Part shown: in pieces, positions 1 to 7,631 of the stretch
How positions within the stretch are numbered: the first letter of the stretch is position 1
Layout: each line of letters opens with the position of its first letter
DNA from: Melioribacteraceae bacterium
Lineage (GTDB): Bacteria > Bacteroidota > Ignavibacteria > Ignavibacteriales > Melioribacteraceae
Length of the DNA stretch: 64,000 bases
NCBI GenBank assembly: GCA_022181065.1
Contig: BQMY01000075.1
Location: forward strand, 124,001-188,000
Reading direction: 5' to 3'
The notes under the pieces: model-generated
Told to the model about the DNA's origin: nothing
The model's database searches: none
Seen by the model: the letters and a program-made list of their open reading frames with translations, nothing else
Program-made: the position numbers and the translations under genes

Positions 1-2
1 GG

Positions 3-1148
3 AAACTTATGATGGGTCCCGACTTTGAGGAGTGGATTGAGATATATCTCAAGCTTGTAAATTCCGAGTTGGAGCTTGATACTCATCCGGAAGTTGATTT
101 AAGGCAGACCATAATAGACCAGAAGAAGGAATGTAATCAGGAGTTCAGCAAGTTTGTTGAAAAAAATTATAAAAATTGGCTTGATAGTGAAGACGATCCC
201 TATTCTCCGGAGCTTACACCCGCAATTGTAAAAAATCATGTTTTCCCTGAACTGGAAAAAGCACCTGGACCCGTGTTTTTATTTGTCCTTGATTGTTTAA
301 GACTCGATCAATGGCTCATAATGGAAAAAACTTTACTCGAAATTTTTGATATTGAGAAGAAGTATTACTATTCCATTCTGCCAACCGCAACACCTTACGC
401 GAGAAATTCATTGTTTGCGGGAGCATATCCCAGCGAAATTGAAAAATATTTCCCTGATCTATGGAGCAATAACAAGGATGACGAGAAGAGTCAGAACAAG
501 CACGAAAAACAGCTATTGCAAAGATTGATCGTTAGAGAACGTGTTAAATTGCGTAATGATTTAAAGTATATGAAGATTATCGATCCTGATGTCGGGCGAA
601 ATTTTGAACAAAACATTCTTTCTCACAAAAAGACACACTTCATGGCGGTTGTTGTGAATTTCCTTGATATGATCGCGCATGGCAGATCAGATTCCGATAT
701 TCTCAAGGAAATCGCCCCTGATGAACCCGCATACAGATCACTTACCGCAAGTTGGTTCAGGCATTCATCGTTGCTTGGTACATTCAAACAGATTGCCTCG
801 ATGAAAAACGCAACGATAATTGTAACTACAGATCATGGCAGTATCCGCACTCTTCGTGGAGCAAAAGTATTGGGGGATAAAGAAGCCTCTACCAATCTGC
901 GATTCAAGTTCGGGCGCAACCTCAAGGTGGATGACAAGCATGCCCTGTTTATAAAAAATCCCGCGGAATATAAACTTCCAAAACGAGGTTTAACGGTCAG
1001 CTACATTATCTCAAAAGAGGATTATTATTTTGTTTATCCGACAGACTATCACAAATATCTGAGCCATTACAAAGATACGTTCCAGCATGGTGGTATTTCG
1101 ATGGAAGAGATGATTTTGCCTGTAATTAAAATGACCAATAAAGCGTAG
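3..1148 (+). CDS. porX: PorX-type response regulator, PglZ domain part (5' truncated by window)
   Basis: The frame is open to the window edge, so the gene starts upstream; about 140 residues (a CheY-like receiver) would be missing compared with the roughly 520-residue PorX family. What is visible is the helical linker (WIEIYLKLVNSELEL, as in PorX) and the alkaline-phosphatase-fold PglZ domain: metal-site segment FVLDCLRLDQW, the PTATPYARNS segment carrying the nucleophile Thr, TTDHGSIRTLRG with Asp/His ligands, and QHGGISMEEMILPV at the C-terminus. Known PorX proteins are required for type IX secretion and hydrolyse cyclic/linear oligonucleotides. The stop lies 1 nt before tsaE, so it probably heads a co-transcribed operon. 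Three T9SS cargo proteins elsewhere in the window support the assignment. The receiver itself cannot be seen. Confidence 0.85.
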   Translation, partial: KLMMGPDFEEWIEIYLKLVNSELELDTHPEVDLRQTIIDQKKECNQEFSKFVEKNYKNWLDSEDDPYSPELTPAIVKNHVFPELEKAPGPVFLFVLDCLRLDQWLIMEKTLLEIFDIEKKYYYSILPTATPYARNSLFAGAYPSEIEKYFPDLWSNNKDDEKSQNKHEKQLLQRLIVRERVKLRNDLKYMKIIDPDVGRNFEQNILSHKKTHFMAVVVNFLDMIAHGRSDSDILKEIAPDEPAYRSLTASWFRHSSLLGTFKQIASMKNATIIVTTDHGSIRTLRGAKVLGDKEASTNLRFKFGRNLKVDDKHALFIKNPAEYKLPKRGLTVSYIISKEDYYFVYPTDYHKYLSHYKDTFQHGGISMEEMILPVIKMTNKA

Positions 1149-1149
1149 T

Positions 1150-1581
1150 ATGGCATTCCCGCTAAAATTTGTCAGCACCAGTGAAGAGGATACCGCTAAC
1201 GCAGCGAAAGCCTTTGCCGGAATCGTAAAACCGGGAAATATTGTGCTTTTCGAAGGTGATCTGGGAGTCGGTAAAACATTCTTTATTAAAAAACTTGTTG
1301 AAATATTTGGTGTTAAAGACGCTTCAAGTCCATCATTTTCAATAGTGAATGAGTATTACGGGAAGGTAAACTTTTATCATTTCGATTTTTACAGAATCAA
1401 AAAAGAAGTTGAGTTGTATGATATAGGTATTGAGGAATATCTTTCAGACCCCGATTCGATCAAGCTGGTTGAATGGGCAGAGCTATTCCCGAATGTTTTT
1501 GAAATGGTTGATTATAAGGTTAAAATTACTATGTTAGGTGCTGATAAAAGGGAGATTCTGATTGAAGGATTTAATAACTGA
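1150..1581 (+). CDS. tsaE: tRNA threonylcarbamoyladenosine biosynthesis ATPase TsaE
   Basis: P-loop ATPase of the t6A37 tRNA modification complex, working with TsaB, TsaC and TsaD in the cytoplasm. The Walker A motif GDLGVGKT is at residues 36-43, followed by the family signature SSPSFSIVNEY and FYHFDFYRI with the conserved HxDxYR-type segment; the DIGIEEYL and KLVEWAE segments are also typical. Length 143 aa is normal. The ATG is 1 nt after the porX stop and the 3' end overlaps tsaB by 20 nt, indicating translational coupling in the operon. Confidence 0.95.
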   Translation: MAFPLKFVSTSEEDTANAAKAFAGIVKPGNIVLFEGDLGVGKTFFIKKLVEIFGVKDASSPSFSIVNEYYGKVNFYHFDFYRIKKEVELYDIGIEEYLSDPDSIKLVEWAELFPNVFEMVDYKVKITMLGADKREILIEGFNN

Positions 1582-2227
1582 GTTACCTGTTCTCGGCATC
1601 GAAACTTCGGGTGAGTTGTGCGGGGTTTCATTATTCAAGTCACCCGGGGAGATATACTCCGCGGAAATAAGAAAAAAGAATATACATTCCGAAAAATTGC
1701 TCGAACTTGTTGACCAGACTTTAAAATCTGCCGCACTAAATATTAGAGAGGTCGGTTCGATTGCTGTATCCGTTGGACCGGGCTCATTCACGGGGTTAAG
1801 AATAGGGCTATCCGCGGCGAAAGGATTGGCGATGGGAGCTGAACTACCCATAATTCCGGTTCCGACATTCAGCGCGATGGCATTGCAAATGGCCTCTTAT
1901 CTACCTTTAGAAAGTGATTTCGTAATCGCTAACAGTGTTAATATCACTGAGCTTTATGTTGCCAGATACAAAAGGGAAAATGAATACTTCACAGAATTAG
2001 ATTCTCTTACACTCCTACTCAAAAAAGAGTTTGACTCTTATAAAAATGAAAATGATATTGTTTTTGGTAATTTTGCCGGAAATGAAATAAAAAAAATAAG
2101 CGAGCCCGCATCTGAATTTGTCTGTCGATATGCTTATTTTTTTGGAAAAGATTTATTAACTTATAACTTTGACTATTTAGAACCACTCTACTTAAAAGAC
2201 TTTGTAGCAAAGGAGAGTAAAAAATGA
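1562..2227 (+). CDS. tsaB: tRNA threonylcarbamoyladenosine biosynthesis protein TsaB
   Basis: Non-catalytic ASKHA-fold partner of TsaD in t6A formation. The N-terminal LGIETSG and the signature GPGSFTGLRIGLSAAKGLA (from about residue 72) identify the family; 221 aa is within the usual range. The start is a TTG inside tsaE (20 nt overlap), the only reasonable in-frame start ahead of the first conserved strand. The stop overlaps the ATG of the next gene (ATGA). Adjacent tsaE-tsaB is a common arrangement in this phylum, so both lines of evidence agree. Confidence 0.93.
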   Translation: MKDLITELPVLGIETSGELCGVSLFKSPGEIYSAEIRKKNIHSEKLLELVDQTLKSAALNIREVGSIAVSVGPGSFTGLRIGLSAAKGLAMGAELPIIPVPTFSAMALQMASYLPLESDFVIANSVNITELYVARYKRENEYFTELDSLTLLLKKEFDSYKNENDIVFGNFAGNEIKKISEPASEFVCRYAYFFGKDLLTYNFDYLEPLYLKDFVAKESKK

Positions 2228-2955
2228 AAAAATTAGTACTTTTTATTGTAATCTTTTTGGTTGCAACCAGTTTGAATGCACAAGTATTGGGTCCGAAGCT
2301 ATCTGTACCTAATGATGATTTTGACTTTGGGGATGTAAACGAAGGTGAAAAAGTTAAACATGATTTTACCCTTCTGAACAGTGGAGATGATGTACTCGTT
2401 ATCGAAAGAGTGACCGCGAGTTGCGGGTGTACAGCCGCTAAACCGGCGGTCGATTCACTTAAGCCAGGCGAATCCACCAGCCTTGAAGTTGTATTTAATA
2501 CCTCAAGAAGATCAGGGCTGCAAAAGAAATATGTTTATATAAAAACCAACGATAAAGAACAGGAAAACTACAGAATTTCGTTCTCTGCCAATATTCTGAA
2601 ACGGGAAACAACAGAAAAAATTAAAAAACCCGCGCCAAAACTTAGATTATCTACAAACCAGTACAATTTCGGCAAAGTAACTGAAGGTGAAAAAGTTAAA
2701 GCAAAGATCGATTTTTCGAATATCGGTACAGCAATCCTTGCGATTACTGATGTAAAGTCAAGTTGTGGATGTGCGGCGACTCTGTTGAAAAAGAATAAAT
2801 TAAATCCTGGTGAGCAAGGTAGTTTGATAATTGAATTTGATTCGGCTGATCGAAGCGGAAAACTTACAAGAACTGTTACCTTGTACAGTAATGATCCGGT
2901 ACAGCCTGTTCAGCCCATTACATTATATATCAATATCGCGAAAAAGGATTCCTGA
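2224..2955 (+). CDS. Secreted protein with two DUF1573 domains
   Basis: An N-terminal signal peptide (MKKLVLFIVIFLVATSLNAQ) is followed by two repeated immunoglobulin-like DUF1573 domains at about residues 28-120 and 134-235. Each has the hallmark F-D-F-G-x-V or Y-N-F-G-K-V start, the S-C-G-C motif (TASCGCTAA, KSSCGCAAT) and the L-x-P-G-E/Q turn. DUF1573 proteins are common exported proteins of unknown function in Bacteroidota; an adhesive or scaffolding role is only a guess. It overlaps tsaB by 4 nt and accD by 1 nt, so it is embedded in a housekeeping operon without an obvious functional link. Confidence 0.85.
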   Translation: MKKLVLFIVIFLVATSLNAQVLGPKLSVPNDDFDFGDVNEGEKVKHDFTLLNSGDDVLVIERVTASCGCTAAKPAVDSLKPGESTSLEVVFNTSRRSGLQKKYVYIKTNDKEQENYRISFSANILKRETTEKIKKPAPKLRLSTNQYNFGKVTEGEKVKAKIDFSNIGTAILAITDVKSSCGCAATLLKKNKLNPGEQGSLIIEFDSADRSGKLTRTVTLYSNDPVQPVQPITLYINIAKKDS

Positions 2956-3797
2956 TGGGATGGTTTAAAAGAAGTAAAGAGAATATTTCACCTGAAAGCC
3001 AGAAGTTTGATATTCCGGATGGACAATGGATCAAGTGTAATTCCTGTTCCGAGATTATTCACAGGAAGCAGCTCGAGCTGAACGCATGGGTTTGTCCAAG
3101 CTGCGATTATCATTTCAGGATAGGAAGTGGTGAATATATTTCTATTCTGTTTGAAAAAAACAGCTTCAAAGAATGTGATCCTAAAATGAAATCGGGTGAC
3201 CCTCTTGAATTTACCGATACTAAAAAATATAGCGACAGAATAAAATCGACTATTAAAAAATCTGGATTGAATGACGCGGTTAAAACCGGTCTGGGTATGA
3301 TCGGCAATAAAAAAGTATCATTCGCGTGTATGGATTTTCGTTTCATTGGCGGTTCTATGGGCTCTGTGGTTGGTGAAAAAATCGCGAGGGCGATTGATCG
3401 CGCTTACAACGAAAAAATTCCAATGATCATTATTTCGCAAAGTGGCGGCGCCCGTATGATGGAAGGGGCACTGTCGCTTATGCAAATGGCGAAAACCAGC
3501 GCGCGTCTGGCAAGACTTGATGACGCCGGTTTACCATTTATTTCTATTCTTACTGACCCTACTACTGGTGGTACAACTGCCAGTTATGCCATGCTTGGTG
3601 ATATCATCATCGCCGAACCGAAAGCGCTTATCGGGTTTGCAGGGCCAAGGGTTATCAAACAAACTATCGGTAAGGACCTGCCGGAAGGATTCCAGAGCAG
3701 CGAGTTTTTACTGGAACACGGTTTTGTTGATTATATTGTTAACCGTAAAAACATGAAAGAAAAATTAAGCCAAACATTGGAGTACCTGAAAAAGTGA
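2955..3797 (+). CDS. accD: Acetyl-CoA carboxylase carboxyltransferase subunit beta
   Basis: Beta subunit of the carboxyltransferase that transfers CO2 from carboxybiotin to acetyl-CoA, giving malonyl-CoA for fatty acid synthesis. The N-terminal four-Cys zinc ribbon is at Cys28, Cys31, Cys47 and Cys50. The crotonase-fold domain shows GGSMGSVVGEK, SGGARMMEG and TTGGTTASYAMLGD, all characteristic of AccD, and GFAGPRVI. Length 280 aa is normal. The ATG overlaps the previous stop by one base (TGATG). The alpha subunit is not in the window. The biotin ligase that serves the same enzyme is encoded 3 kb away on the other strand. Confidence 0.96.
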   Translation: MGWFKRSKENISPESQKFDIPDGQWIKCNSCSEIIHRKQLELNAWVCPSCDYHFRIGSGEYISILFEKNSFKECDPKMKSGDPLEFTDTKKYSDRIKSTIKKSGLNDAVKTGLGMIGNKKVSFACMDFRFIGGSMGSVVGEKIARAIDRAYNEKIPMIIISQSGGARMMEGALSLMQMAKTSARLARLDDAGLPFISILTDPTTGGTTASYAMLGDIIIAEPKALIGFAGPRVIKQTIGKDLPEGFQSSEFLLEHGFVDYIVNRKNMKEKLSQTLEYLKK

Positions 3798-4651
3798 GAT
3801 TCGTAATGTTAAATAGTGTACATGAAGTACACAATTATTCCCGCCAGGCTCGTTCTCTTGGTAAAAAAATTGGTCTTGTTCCAACAATGGGTTATCTGCA
3901 CGAGGGGCACTTGTCTCTGGTCAGGGAAGTTAAAAAACATTGCGATCTGGTAGTTGTTTCAATATTTGTTAATCCTACTCAATTTTCGCCAAATGAAGAC
4001 CTTGATTCATATCCGCGAGATCTCGACCGTGATATAAAACTCCTCGAGAAAGAGGGAGTAAATGCTGTGTTTTACCCGCAACCTGAAGAGATTTATCCCG
4101 GAAATTATTCCACATTTGTTGATGTTGAGGAATTGAATAAACGCTTTGAAGGTTCAACCCGACCAACACATTTTCGGGGTGTAACAACGGTAGTTTCAAT
4201 ATTGTTCAACGCTGTTAGCCCGAATGTTGCGGTGTTTGGACAGAAGGACGCGCAACAGGCTGCCATAATCAAAAAGATGGTTAAAGATCTGAAGTTTGAT
4301 ATCGATATAATTATTGCGCCAATAATCAGGGAAGATTCGGGGTTGGCAATGTCTTCCCGCAATATCTATCTCAGCGAAGAAGAACGGAGTGATGCTACAA
4401 TATTGTTCCGAGCTTTGCGTCATGCTAAGTTTTTAATTGATCAGGGGGAGAGAAACACAGCCGAAATCAAAAAGCATATGATGGATATGATCAATGCTGT
4501 TAATTCAGCCAGTTTAGATTACGTTGCTGTTGTTGAGTCGGAATTATTTCTTGAAGTTGATGAATTGGTCGAAGGTTCGGAATATTTTATTCTGGTAGCC
4601 TGCAGATTTGGTAAAGCGAGACTGATAGATAATTTCCTTATCGCATTATAG
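3794..4651 (+). CDS. panC: Pantothenate synthetase (pantoate--beta-alanine ligase)
   Basis: Cytoplasmic ATP-dependent condensation of pantoate with beta-alanine, the last step to pantothenate for CoA. HIGH-type motif PTMGYLHEGHLSLV, the VSIFVNPTQF segment, FGQKDAQQ and the KMSKS-equivalent IREDSGLAMSSRNIYLS are all present; 285 aa is usual. I place the start at a GTG overlapping the accD stop (GTGA) with GGAG 11 nt upstream; an ATG 12 nt further in (3806) is an alternative that loses only four residues. It ends the plus-strand operon and overlaps the convergent cysteine desulfurase gene by 6 nt. Confidence 0.95.
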   Translation: MRFVMLNSVHEVHNYSRQARSLGKKIGLVPTMGYLHEGHLSLVREVKKHCDLVVVSIFVNPTQFSPNEDLDSYPRDLDRDIKLLEKEGVNAVFYPQPEEIYPGNYSTFVDVEELNKRFEGSTRPTHFRGVTTVVSILFNAVSPNVAVFGQKDAQQAAIIKKMVKDLKFDIDIIIAPIIREDSGLAMSSRNIYLSEEERSDATILFRALRHAKFLIDQGERNTAEIKKHMMDMINAVNSASLDYVAVVESELFLEVDELVEGSEYFILVACRFGKARLIDNFLIAL

Positions 4652-5806
4652 GCGAAAATTTCTGCACATCTTTATGATTATTTCTGTCGCTTCCTTAATC
4701 TCCTCATCTGTATTCCGTGGAGAGAGTGAAAAACGTATAGTACCATTCGCTTCCCCCACAGATTTTCCCGATGCCAAAATAACGTGAGAAGGCTTTAATG
4801 TGCCGGAAGTACATGCGGCTCCGTTAGATGCGGCAATTCCATTGATATCAAGATACATTAAAAGTGCTTCGGCATCTGTGTTGTATACATCTGCTGTTAG
4901 AGTCAAACTGATTATATAAGGTGAGAAATATTCTTCAGAGTTTAAAGAAACTCCCTCAATACCGGAATTAAGAATTCTTTCGCAGAATAATGATTTCAGG
5001 TTCTTTACGAATTCGTAATTCTGTTCCATTTCATTTACAGCGATTTTCGCGGCTTCTGCCATACCTATTATTGCTGCCGAGTTTTCAGTCCCGCCACGGC
5101 GATTGCGTTCCTGTGAACCACCGAAAATCATGGGGGAGAGGGGAGTACCTGATTTCGCAAAAGTAAAAGCGGAGCCTTTAGGACCAAATATTTTATGCGC
5201 TGATACGCTGATGGAATCGACTCCCAAATCTTTTACATCTATCCCGGTTTTACCGAAACTCTGTACAGCGTCTGTATGAAACCATGCACCGGCATCGTGC
5301 GCGATTTTTGCCAATTCTTTAATTTGATTTATGCCACCTGTTTCATTATTGATATGCATTAAAGAAACGGTCGAGGCGTTACTGTCAATATTTGCCGAGA
5401 GTGTATCGGGTGAAACTGTGCTATCCGGAAGAACTTCTAAAATATTTGTGTTAAATCCGTTTTCAGCAAGTTGTTCTATTGGTTCGAGTACACACTTATG
5501 CTCTGCTTTCGAACTGATAATTTTATTTTTGCCGGAATCCTGGAATTCTGTTTTTGCGATTCCGAAAAGAGCAAAATTGTTGGCTTCGGTACCGCTGCTG
5601 AAGAAGTATATTTCCGATGGATCAGCATTTATGATGTCAGCGATAGTTTCTCGTGCTTCCTCGATCGCTATTCTCACCTCTCTGCCGTATGAATGGATTG
5701 AGGAGGGATTGCCGAAATTATCCCTGATATAAGGGAGCATTTTTTGAAATACTCTTTCATCAAGTGGAGTGGTGGCGGCGTTATCGAGATAAATTCTTTT
5801 ACGCAT
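4646..5806 (-). CDS. Cysteine desulfurase (NifS/IscS class)
   Basis: PLP-dependent removal of sulfur from cysteine for Fe-S cluster or thiolation pathways. N-terminal YLDNAATTPLDERV, SSGTEANNFAL and the His of AEHKCV (about residue 104) fit the family; the PLP lysine is in SVSAHKIFGPKG (Lys205) and the persulfide cysteine in NGAACTSGTLKPSH (Cys332). Length 386 aa is typical of the IscS/NifS class. It is the third gene of a minus-strand operon after birA and coaX and overlaps coaX by 8 nt. No iscU, thiI or mnmA neighbour reveals its dedicated acceptor, so no gene symbol is given. Confidence 0.93.
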   Translation of the reverse strand: MRKRIYLDNAATTPLDERVFQKMLPYIRDNFGNPSSIHSYGREVRIAIEEARETIADIINADPSEIYFFSSGTEANNFALFGIAKTEFQDSGKNKIISSKAEHKCVLEPIEQLAENGFNTNILEVLPDSTVSPDTLSANIDSNASTVSLMHINNETGGINQIKELAKIAHDAGAWFHTDAVQSFGKTGIDVKDLGVDSISVSAHKIFGPKGSAFTFAKSGTPLSPMIFGGSQERNRRGGTENSAAIIGMAEAAKIAVNEMEQNYEFVKNLKSLFCERILNSGIEGVSLNSEEYFSPYIISLTLTADVYNTDAEALLMYLDINGIAASNGAACTSGTLKPSHVILASGKSVGEANGTIRFSLSPRNTDEEIKEATEIIIKMCRNFRL

Positions 5807-6554
5807 GATTTAGCTCATAAATCGTTTTGATTCCACGCATAACGAGGTCGGGCGCATGGTAATAATTCATAGATATAAAACGCCTGATTGCTTCCGCGTT
5901 GCCGCCCGTAATGAAAGTGTAGATATTGCAATCCCTGTTTTCCGATTCAAGATTTGTGATAATCTTGTCAATCATTCCTAGCGTTGAGTTTAGTACACCA
6001 CTCGCGATAGATTTTACAGTACTTTTACCGATGATATCGTCATAATCTTCTAACTGAACAGTGGGGAGTGCCGCTGTTTTTTCCGTAAGGGAATTGAACA
6101 TTGTGTTGAGACCGGGAGCTATCATTCCACCTGCAAATATATTTGGCGACTTAATAACGTTCAACGTTGTCGCGGTGCCAAAATCAATGGTAACAATAAC
6201 TTTCGGTCTGGATGATGTTCCGCTGTAAACTTTATCAAATAGCGCAACCGCTCCGCAAGCACCGCAAATTCTGTCGATGCCGAGAGTTTCGGGTGTATCG
6301 TAATCGAGTTCGATATTAAGTTTTGAAGCGCGCGAAATTAAAAAGGGAGTTATTCCAACCTCCGATTTAATCTTCTCAATAAGGGAGTTTGATACTTCAG
6401 GGACAACTCCGGATATTGCGCACTCGGTAATTTTGTTTGTCAGCAATGTGTCAGGAATTTCATTTCCGGGGAAACGGATTGTTTCGCTGATCTCATATTT
6501 ATCGAACAATGCTGCTTTTGTTACAGTATTGCCTACATCGATTGCAAGAAACAT
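5799..6554 (-). CDS. coaX: Type III pantothenate kinase
   Basis: ASKHA-fold kinase phosphorylating pantothenate, the first step of CoA synthesis proper. Visible motifs are DVGNTVTKAALF at the N-terminus, RICGACGAVALF, TIDFGTATTLNVI, the GGMIAPGLNTMFNSL segment and FITGGNAEAI near the C-terminus; 251 aa is normal. It begins 1 nt after the birA stop and overlaps the cysteine desulfurase start. The birA-coaX pairing is widespread (sometimes fused), and panC, one pathway step earlier, lies on the opposite strand nearby. Confidence 0.95.
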   Translation of the reverse strand: MFLAIDVGNTVTKAALFDKYEISETIRFPGNEIPDTLLTNKITECAISGVVPEVSNSLIEKIKSEVGITPFLISRASKLNIELDYDTPETLGIDRICGACGAVALFDKVYSGTSSRPKVIVTIDFGTATTLNVIKSPNIFAGGMIAPGLNTMFNSLTEKTAALPTVQLEDYDDIIGKSTVKSIASGVLNSTLGMIDKIITNLESENRDCNIYTFITGGNAEAIRRFISMNYYHAPDLVMRGIKTIYELNHA

Positions 6555-6555
6555 T

Positions 6556-7344
6556 CTACCTGATACTCACGTCGCCAATATGTACTTTTTCTCTACCTTC
6601 GGGAGTTTTAAGAAGAATAAAACCATTTTGATCGATGTTATCAAAAATACCAAAACGAGCTTTCCCGTCATCCTCGATCTTGATTTTTTCGCCAAGCATC
6701 TTGCATCGGTCGCGCCATGCATCGAGAACTTTTTCCGGTGTTTTGACCAGTTCAATAAAAATGGCTTCGAGATTGTTGAGAATCTCTGCAAGGAGGCGTT
6801 CTCGTTCAACTGTGGATTTAAATTCCGATTTAACTGAAGTAGGTGTAATGTTGTATTTACCGGGAAAATTAACCTGGTTGACATTTATTCCAAAACCAAT
6901 TACGAGTTTGTCAAGTTTGCTTCCTTTGGCGGATGATTCAAGAAGGATGCCGCAGATTTTTTTTCTTTTAACCAGCACATCGTTGGGCCATTTCAGTTCA
7001 ACGTTTAACTGGTAAAGATTCTCAAGTGCCTGCGCGACCGCAAGCGCAGAACCAAGAATCAACAGGTTAACATTAACTTTATCAAGGTTATTATTAAGCA
7101 GAACAGAAAATGTAAGATTGAGTTCTTTTGCTGATATCCATTCTCTTTCACGTCTGCCTCTGCCGGCTGTCTGATAGTCTGCCAAAATGACAGTACCGTT
7201 TTGATTGTAATCGTTTGTTTTTAGTAGAAAGGCGTTAGTTGAATCAATTTCATCAACTTCTACAAAATTTCTTCCAATAACATCGGTATCGAGCTTCAAA
7301 TAAAAATCTTCATGATTGAAACTTTTTTTATCGATTGTTTTCAT
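6556..7344 (-). CDS. birA: Biotin--[acetyl-CoA-carboxylase] ligase (monofunctional)
   Basis: Ligase that adenylates biotin and attaches it to the biotin carboxyl carrier protein of acetyl-CoA carboxylase. Signature segments: EIDSTNAF, the biotin/ATP loop TAGRGRREREW, LKWPNDVLVKRKKICGILLE and VIGFGINVN. At 262 aa it has the catalytic and small C-terminal domain but no N-terminal winged helix, so it should not act as the biotin-operon repressor found in the E. coli protein. First gene of birA-coaX-cysteine desulfurase; the region upstream is shared with the divergent dnaK gene. Confidence 0.94.
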   Translation of the reverse strand: MKTIDKKSFNHEDFYLKLDTDVIGRNFVEVDEIDSTNAFLLKTNDYNQNGTVILADYQTAGRGRREREWISAKELNLTFSVLLNNNLDKVNVNLLILGSALAVAQALENLYQLNVELKWPNDVLVKRKKICGILLESSAKGSKLDKLVIGFGINVNQVNFPGKYNITPTSVKSEFKSTVERERLLAEILNNLEAIFIELVKTPEKVLDAWRDRCKMLGEKIKIEDDGKARFGIFDNIDQNGFILLKTPEGREKVHIGDVSIR

Positions 7345-7450
7345 TTGGTTTAATATCCGCTTTTAATTTTCAAATCAAGCAAAAATATAAATTATTTGAC
7401 ACTAATTAAAGGAGATTAAACGAATATTAGATACAGAGGATAAACTAATG

Positions 7451-7484
7451 GTGTGACATTATGGCAGTTGTGTGATAATATGGC
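7451..7484 (+). promoter_or_regulatory. Pair of 15-bp direct repeats upstream of dnaK (possible activator sites)
   Basis: GTGTGACATTATGGC (7451-7465) and GTGTGATAATATGGC (7470-7484) match at 13 of 15 positions with a 19-nt period. They lie about 90-120 bp upstream of the sigma-54-like promoter at 7572-7589, the usual distance for enhancer-binding-protein sites. The link to an activator is inferred. Confidence 0.4.
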
Positions 7485-7535
7485 GCATTCGTATCAATAC
7501 AGCTCTTTAAACGAAACACGACAAAGCCTTTAAGT

Positions 7536-7553
7536 TGTTATTATAAAATAACA
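7536..7553. promoter_or_regulatory. Palindrome TGTTATT-N4-AATAACA upstream of dnaK
   Basis: Perfect 7-bp arms around ATAA, 18 bp upstream of the -24 element of the putative dnaK promoter and 193 bp before birA. It could be an operator for either divergent gene or a chance AT-rich palindrome. Confidence 0.3.
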
Positions 7554-7571
7554 TAGAGTGGTTGTGAAATA

Positions 7572-7589
7572 TTGGCATGAAAAATGCTT
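7572..7589 (+). promoter_or_regulatory. Sigma-54-type (-24/-12) promoter of dnaK
   Basis: TTGGCATGAAAAATGCTT matches the RpoN consensus TTGGCACG-N4-TTGCT at 12 of 13 defined-core positions apart from CAT for CAC and A for the first T; the invariant GG (7574-7575) and GC (7586-7587) have the required 10-nt separation. Transcription would start near 7599, giving a leader of about 33 nt that contains the Shine-Dalgarno GGAG just before the dnaK ATG. No CIRCE element is present. Confidence 0.6.
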
Positions 7590-7631
7590 GAAGTTGAGCA
7601 AAGATATTATTGATTAAAATACGGAGATATT

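Noticed and set aside
2019-2477. 152-codon open frame on the minus strand
   Set aside because: Antisense to tsaB and the DUF1573 gene, low-complexity Ser/Phe-rich translation, no motif.
7345-7631. CIRCE/HrcA operator for dnaK
   Set aside because: No TTAGCACTC-N9-GAGTGCTAA or close variant is present; the strongest signals are the -24/-12 match and unrelated repeats.
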